A DNA stretch of 64,000 bases. Source: Colius striatus (Eukaryota > Chordata > Aves > Coliiformes > Coliidae). This document shows positions 59,315 through 64,000 of the stretch, in pieces. The notes below the pieces were generated by a model. That model searched no databases, was not told the DNA's origin, and worked only from the letters and a program-made list of their open reading frames with translations. The stretch spans positions 96,220,362 to 96,284,361 of the forward strand of contig NC_084759.1 in the NCBI RefSeq assembly GCF_028858725.1, read 5' to 3'. The position numbers and the translations under genes are program-made. How positions within the stretch are numbered: the stretch's first letter is position 1; every line of letters starts with the position of its first letter.

Positions 59315-59760
59315 GTGTTTGCAATGCAATCTCTTTTTTTTTTCTTCTTCTTTCTTCTTTTCCCCCCCTTCTCCAACTAGTTCTGTTGTGAATGCTGCCT
59401 CGAGTAGCCCGCCCTTTAAGCAGTGGCCGCCTTTCAGGCCTACTGGGCCTGCCCTGCTCATGGCGGGCTGGGAAGCCACCGTGGCCGCGCCTCTCGTATG
59501 TGTCCTTTGCGGAGGCTTTTTGGCGAGAGGGGTGAAAAGAGGAATAGGAGCCACCAAAACACAATCTAAAAAGCTAGTAGGTTTTTTTTTTACAAGGAAG
59601 CTGGGATGAGGAAGGGAGGCGGGAGGGTGCGCCAGGATGGTAAATGCTGCCTCTTGCTCCGCGCAGGCCTGGGCCGCTGCCACTGCCTCTGGTAGCGCCG
59701 GCTACCTCCTGTAATCCTCCCGCAAGAGGTAGGTTGAACACTTTTTTCCTCATGGAGTGT
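59315..59760. other. pyrimidine tract followed by GC-rich patch
   Basis: A ~45-base T/C tract (59,331-59,377) ends in CTAG at 59,378-59,381, as a strong 3' splice site would. It is followed by about 380 bases of CpG-bearing GC-rich sequence. Open frames exist on both strands (plus 59,319-59,609; minus 59,312-59,683), but I recognise no protein. It may be an alternative 3' exon, a small CpG island or an old insertion. Confidence 0.35.
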
Positions 59761-60239
59761 TGTACCTATCGGACTGACGGATACAGGGAGCGTGTATTCT
59801 TGTCCTGGTGTGTTACCATCTTCCCTGCGTTTCGCTTCAGTCGCTTTGTGAAATGAAGGCGGCCAGATGCCAGCTGTTGGTGGCTGAACCGCACAGAGCT
59901 CGCTGTGGCCATGCCACGCTCCAGGCCGACAGCAGCCCTTCAGCTGAAGCTCCTTTAACTCTGGAAGCAGAGTGCAAAAACTGGGAATCCTGTGCATATT
60001 TGATTTTATTTTTCTTCTCAGTATAGGTGTGTTTACTTTTAAAGTTGGGTTGGTTTTTGTTTTTTTCCCCAAAGTGAAGGAGGGCAGCTGCTTTCTTACG
60101 TCAGTACTTTTTCAGAGCTGCTCTGTGGCAGAGGGAGGTTTTTACCTGGGGGAGGGAGGAGGGGGGCGGGGTTGGGAAAACAAATGTGCAGTTCTGGACT
60201 GGGGAGAGGACATATATTTTTATGTTCTTGCAATAGCAG

Positions 60240-60245
60240 AATAAA
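60240..60245 (+). terminator. possible distal polyadenylation signal AATAAA
   Basis: AATAAAGAGAG followed by an A-rich and then GT-containing stretch. It could give a longer SCAF4 3' UTR of about 1.6 kb. Confidence 0.35.
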
Positions 60246-62300
60246 GAGAGAAAAAAACACAACTGTTTACATACTTGTAGTGAACTCAACTTTCATGTGT
60301 TAAAACTTGTGTCCTCAATGTTTATTTCACGATGGGCCAGCAGAACTATTTCATACAGAGCCAGATAGTTGATGTCTTAAGACTTGTGTCACTAAAAACT
60401 GCCAGAATGCTGTGAGGAGGTAGTTTTTTGGGTTTTTTTTTTTAATGAATACACTTTTATTAAAAGATTTGAAGTCAAGAATGAAAGAGACGGAAGGCTG
60501 ATCTGTTCACACAAATGCCACCTCACATTGTCTCTATTTCCCTTACTAGGAATTTGAACACAAAGCCTAGGGAAGCCCTGGAATCATTCCTTACTGTCAG
60601 CTGAAGCAGCAGTTGTATGTACAATAAACCTGCTTGCAATGCATCACCTTTACAGCATCTCCCTACCTTTCTACAACTACTAAATCTCTGGCTTTAAAGA
60701 CAGGTAACCCACAAGTGTGTGTCAAGATTAATTAGATCAGCACAAGCATCGTTAATGATAAAGATAATTAACGCCTCACTGACTGAGCCCACACCTGCCA
60801 GTCACCATGACTGATAGCCAAACCCAGCCTTTGCTCCAAGTCCTTCTGCCACAGCCATCAGCTGCTCAGACCCAGAGGAGGAGGCAGGCTGGTCAGTACT
60901 GGTGTGTACCCACCCAGCTCCCAGCACAGCCAGTGTCCAGCAAGGCACCGAGCTCTGCCTGCCCTTAGCGAGTACCGGCTGCTTTTGCCCACTCCAGGAA
61001 AGGGCAGAACCTTCCCCTATTTTTTCTGATAGCAAAGAGGTGATGCTGGTACTTGGGGGTGTTCAGCATCCAGCCTCCTGTGCTGCTTAAGGAGGGAGAC
61101 GAAAGGTACAGCCTCTGAATTCTGCTGTAGCTGGTGCATAGTCCCTTCCACTTTCCTCCATAGGAAGAGGTACAGGTGGGTAGAAACTGCACACGCTCTT
61201 GCTCACTGCCAGCAGCAAGTGGAAGTTGTAAAGGCTTTTACAGGATTCCTGCTCACCCACCCAAAACTCTTCCCTTTGTAAAAAGCTAGACTAGAGTGCA
61301 GGTGTCTAAAATACAACCAACTGCTTCCATCAATCTCCACATACAAGATAAACAATGTTGATACAAGCCTTTGTTAAAATTAGTAATTTTCTCTATTAAA
61401 GGACTTTGAGATCTGTACATGGATGCTGGCAGTGGTACGTGGATGCTGGCAGTGGTACGTGGCCTCTACACTGCTAGAAAGCTTTCTGGACCTAAATACA
61501 AACTGGCTCTATTAGTCCTTTTAAGGAAAGACCTGTTCCTTGTTAGATGCTCCTGGGTTGTCTTCACCAAGACATCTGGCCCCTCACTGCACACCAGCCC
61601 AGCTCACACAGCCAGAGGTCTCCAGTGCTGGAGCCAGACCAAGCTGGAGGCTCCAGGTTGCCCCACCACACACACCCACTGCAGTCCCACATCCTTATAT
61701 TTCACAGCAAGAAGGGACTTCTGCAAAAGAGCAGTTGTCCTTAAGTGGTACATAAACCCCTGCCAGAAACACGCAGAGGGTGTTAGGCTGTTATCCCAGC
61801 ACATCAGATTGTCACAGGAAAACACGTGACAATGCAAGGATCAAGAAACACTGAACTTGGGTCTCCATTGTTTCAGGGTGATTTGCTGGAAACGGCTCAC
61901 TGGATGCTACTGGCAAGTTCACTGAGAGGAAGAAGTCCCAGCCCAATTTCCACAGGAGCAACACAGCAGGCAGAAGGCTGGTGGCTGTTGGTCACTGTTT
62001 CATTTTATAGACAGGCAGACCAAGGTGCATTTGCCCAGCAAGTTTATTACACAAGATTGAAACCTACAAGTGCTGCAACTTCACCAGGAGGAAGCTCAGA
62101 CACAGAGTGCCCCCCACTCTTTGGTGGGCAGGTGGTCCTCCCAGAGCTCCTCTGGCCAACCCTCTGAGTCACACCATCTACTAGAGGTTTTGGTGTAACC
62201 ACTACTACAAACCTTCCATTACACAGAAGGGAGGGGGGTTCCAGTTAGTAAAGTCATACTTAATGGTGACACAGCAGATGCTTTAGCAGAAGACTACAAA
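60246..62300. other. intergenic between converging SCAF4 and SOD1
   Basis: No coding exon recognised. It contains antisense AATAAA hexamers (60,321-60,326, 60,454-60,459 and 62,043-62,048, read on the minus strand) that could end longer SOD1 transcripts. A T-run at 60,437-60,449 and a 20-bp tandem duplication at 61,421-61,460 are also present. Confidence 0.55.
61421..61460. repeat. perfect 20-bp tandem duplication
   Basis: GGATGCTGGCAGTGGTACGT occurs twice back to back (61,421-61,440 and 61,441-61,460) with no mismatch. It is probably a recent slippage or duplication event. Confidence 0.95.
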
Positions 62301-62319
62301 GACATTCCATCAGCATCAC

Positions 62320-62325
62320 TTTAAT
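62320..62325 (-). terminator. candidate SOD1 polyadenylation signal ATTAAA
   Basis: On the minus strand ATTAAA lies about 180 bases past the SOD1 stop and is followed by T/G-rich sequence (GTCTTTGTAGTCTTCTG). A downstream AATAAA at 62,043-62,048 (minus) is an alternative. Confidence 0.5.
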
Positions 62326-62501
62326 TGCAATATACATCATACAAAATTCAGTCTTCACCAGTTTAAGTGATACTCCAAATGCAGAGTAGTAATGAGATTA
62401 AGTGATAAATCTTTTGCTTGCACAGGGAAGGGCACATACAGCATTTGCAAAGAAATACAGCCCCTTCATCACTGCCATCGTGAGCATCTCGGATACTGCA
62501 C

Positions 62502-62612
62502 TTAGCTCTTTGCTATTCCAATTACACCACAAGCTAAACGAGGGCCAGCATTTCCAGTTAATTTGCTCTCGTTGTCTCCCCCTCTACCCAGGTCATCGCT
62601 TTTTTCATGGAC
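62502..62612 (-). CDS. SOD1: SOD1 exon 5 (terminal coding exon)
   Basis: 36 codons plus TAA (62,502-62,504). The acceptor reads CTCTCTAG on the minus strand. It carries the copper-ligand His, the electrostatic loop ([18 protein letters not shown]) and the C-terminal GVIGIAK strand. The last residue is Ser. Confidence 0.97.
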   Translation of the reverse strand, partial: VHEKSDDLGRGGDNESKLTGNAGPRLACGVIGIAKS

Positions 62613-63564
62613 CTAGAGAGAGAATTGAAGATACCTTAATTCATGTTATTGCATCACCAATGAACTTTTTCCAGTCCCCACACAAGTGACAGCAGTGAGA
62701 AGCAGCACTGCCAGCTGCCTGCTGGGTGCCTCACACAACAGAGAACCATGCACGATGCCGACACAGTGCCTGTGCTAAAGGCTTTAGATTAGACTTGCCT
62801 AAAAACAGCAGTTGTCTCCATCTGAATTTGTTTGAACTGAAAGTCACGGAACCCCCATGCTTCAGAAAGTTGATGCTAGTCCAAAAGCAAGCTTGCACTT
62901 GCCTCAAGGCCACCCTTAGACCACCCTACTGACCACTGCACTGTGGCTGCAGTGCCTCAGCCGTGCTGCCCAAGGGCCACCAGTCCCAGCTCCTTCCCTG
63001 CAGAAGCTCGGCAGTCTCAGCACACACAGGAGTCCCAAGGGGCATAAGACTGACAGTGCTGGTGAGTGGCCAAGCCTGCTCTGCCTCCTTCCTTCCCAGA
63101 GGGGCCACAGCACAAGTAACACCAGCAGTTACCAGACACGTGTCTGGTGACCAGTGCCACTGCCATGCCTCTGACAACATTTGTGCCAGGCTTTAGTCAC
63201 TTCCAGGTGGAAGAAGCACAGTTAAATGCAGAGGCACATCTGTGGAAGGCAGGCAGAAAATTAGGACCCCATGGCATTGAAGTACCATTTCAGGCAGAGC
63301 TTCAAAGAGCTCCCCACATGGGAAATCTTGCACTCCCAAGTTCTGTAACAAACACCAGGGACTGTCCTCCAGCACCAAAAAGTCTCCACTCACTGTTAAG
63401 ACCGCTCCAGAGTTCCTTAAAGCATCCCAGGGGGCACCAAGACACTCACCACCATGGTACGTCCAATGATGCTGTGTGGTCCACTAAGAGAAATGACGGA
63501 ATCTTGTATTTCCACATCTGCCACTCCTCCTTTAGCAGTCACGTTGCCAAGGTCTCCCACATGC
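62502..63564 (-). CDS. SOD1: SOD1, Cu/Zn superoxide dismutase (3' part: exons 4 and 5)
   Basis: Minus-strand exons 63,564-63,450 and 62,612-62,502 join in phase to give [20 protein letters not shown] through [11 protein letters not shown], then [20 protein letters not shown] and [16 protein letters not shown]. That is about 74 of the usual ~154 residues; exons 1-3 lie beyond the right edge. The enzyme converts superoxide to oxygen and hydrogen peroxide in the cytosol as a homodimer. Visible functional residues by family numbering: zinc ligands His80 and Asp83 (HVGD), copper ligand His120 (VHEK), active-site Arg143 and disulfide Cys146 (PRLACG). The intron positions are those of human SOD1, so this is the native gene, not a processed copy. 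It runs tail to tail with SCAF4. Confidence 0.97.
62613..63449. other. SOD1 intron 4
   Basis: 837 bases, GTGAGT...CTCTAG on the minus strand, moderately GC-rich. No repeat recognised. Open frames here on either strand are not supported. Confidence 0.75.
63450..63564 (-). CDS. SOD1: SOD1 exon 4
   Basis: 115 bases, from the last base of the split Arg codon and HVGDLGN to RTMV. The acceptor is TTTTTGTGTAG and the donor is GTGAGT. It encodes two zinc ligands and the Greek-key strands that follow. Confidence 0.97.
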
Positions 63565-64000
63565 CTACACAAAAAGGTGGGAAAACCATTAGAAAAAAAA
63601 ATGGCTGAACCAAAAGATCTTTTAAGTGATGGCCTGGACACTACAATACCCACGGTGACTACCTACAAGTCCTCCACCATGTTATCTTAAACAGCATGCA
63701 TGGCCTTTACCAACCAGCACAGGTCAACCTGGAACACTTCCACTACTTTAACTCCTTTAAATCAAGGGACAATGAAAATTCAGTCCTAGGTGGAACCTGA
63801 GAATGGAAGGCGAATAAACTTCAAGGGAAAGGAATGCCATCGCTCCCTAACACACCAAGCAAATGATGCTCAACCTACAAGGTCAAGAATTCCTCCATGC
63901 TGATGTCATCGTCCCTGCTCAAAGGAAGTCTCTCAAATTTGGCAAAACACCTTCCTTTCACATACAAGGTTTGGTGTAAACACAGCTGCTGTTCTTAAGA
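63565..64000. other. SOD1 intron 3 (part)
   Basis: No SOD1 exon 3 sequence (the GAHFNP-type copper/zinc loop) is visible before the window ends, so the intron continues past 64,000. Confidence 0.7.

Noticed and set aside
63165-63608. 153-codon plus-strand frame over SOD1 exon 4
   Set aside because: It is the antisense shadow of SOD1, whose minus-strand exons match in sequence, phase and splice sites.

Overview
This is a 64 kb piece of a vertebrate nuclear genome, almost certainly a bird. Many truncated CR1 LINEs carry the avian-type 3' end with an ATTCTATG-like terminal repeat. Two solo LTRs resemble avian endogenous retrovirus LTRs. The two genes form the SCAF4-SOD1 neighbour pair known from vertebrates. 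The species cannot be fixed from sequence alone.

Layout. 1-10.9 kb is AT-rich and apparently intergenic, with two CR1 copies and small repeats. About 10.92-12.47 kb is a CpG island and promoter, built partly on a degenerate ~157-bp tandem repeat. 11,925-58,666 (+) is the complete SCAF4 coding region. I reconstructed 20 coding exons, every junction GT-AG and in phase, giving 1077 codons plus a stop. Intron 1 is 11.9 kb and intron 19 is 7.6 kb. Intron 12 holds two solo LTRs and several other introns hold CR1 fragments. 58.67-60.3 kb is the SCAF4 3' UTR and downstream flank. 62,502-63,564 (-) is the 3' end of SOD1 (coding exons 4 and 5). The rest of SOD1 lies beyond the right edge.

Function. 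SCAF4 is a nuclear RNA-binding protein. Its N-terminal CTD-interacting domain reads the phosphorylated RNA polymerase II tail. Its paralogue is SCAF8, and together they suppress premature (intronic) polyadenylation. SOD1 is cytosolic Cu/Zn superoxide dismutase. The two genes converge tail to tail, with stop codons 3.8 kb apart; no functional link is implied.

I found no bacterial-type system, CRISPR array, or clearly new multigene system. The observations most worth checking are local: a 102-nt stop-free in-frame intron in SCAF4 (exitron-like), decoy 3' splice sites before the RS exon that would create stop codons, an open extension past exon 5 that would give a CTD-binding-only protein, and the repeat- and palindrome-rich promoter.
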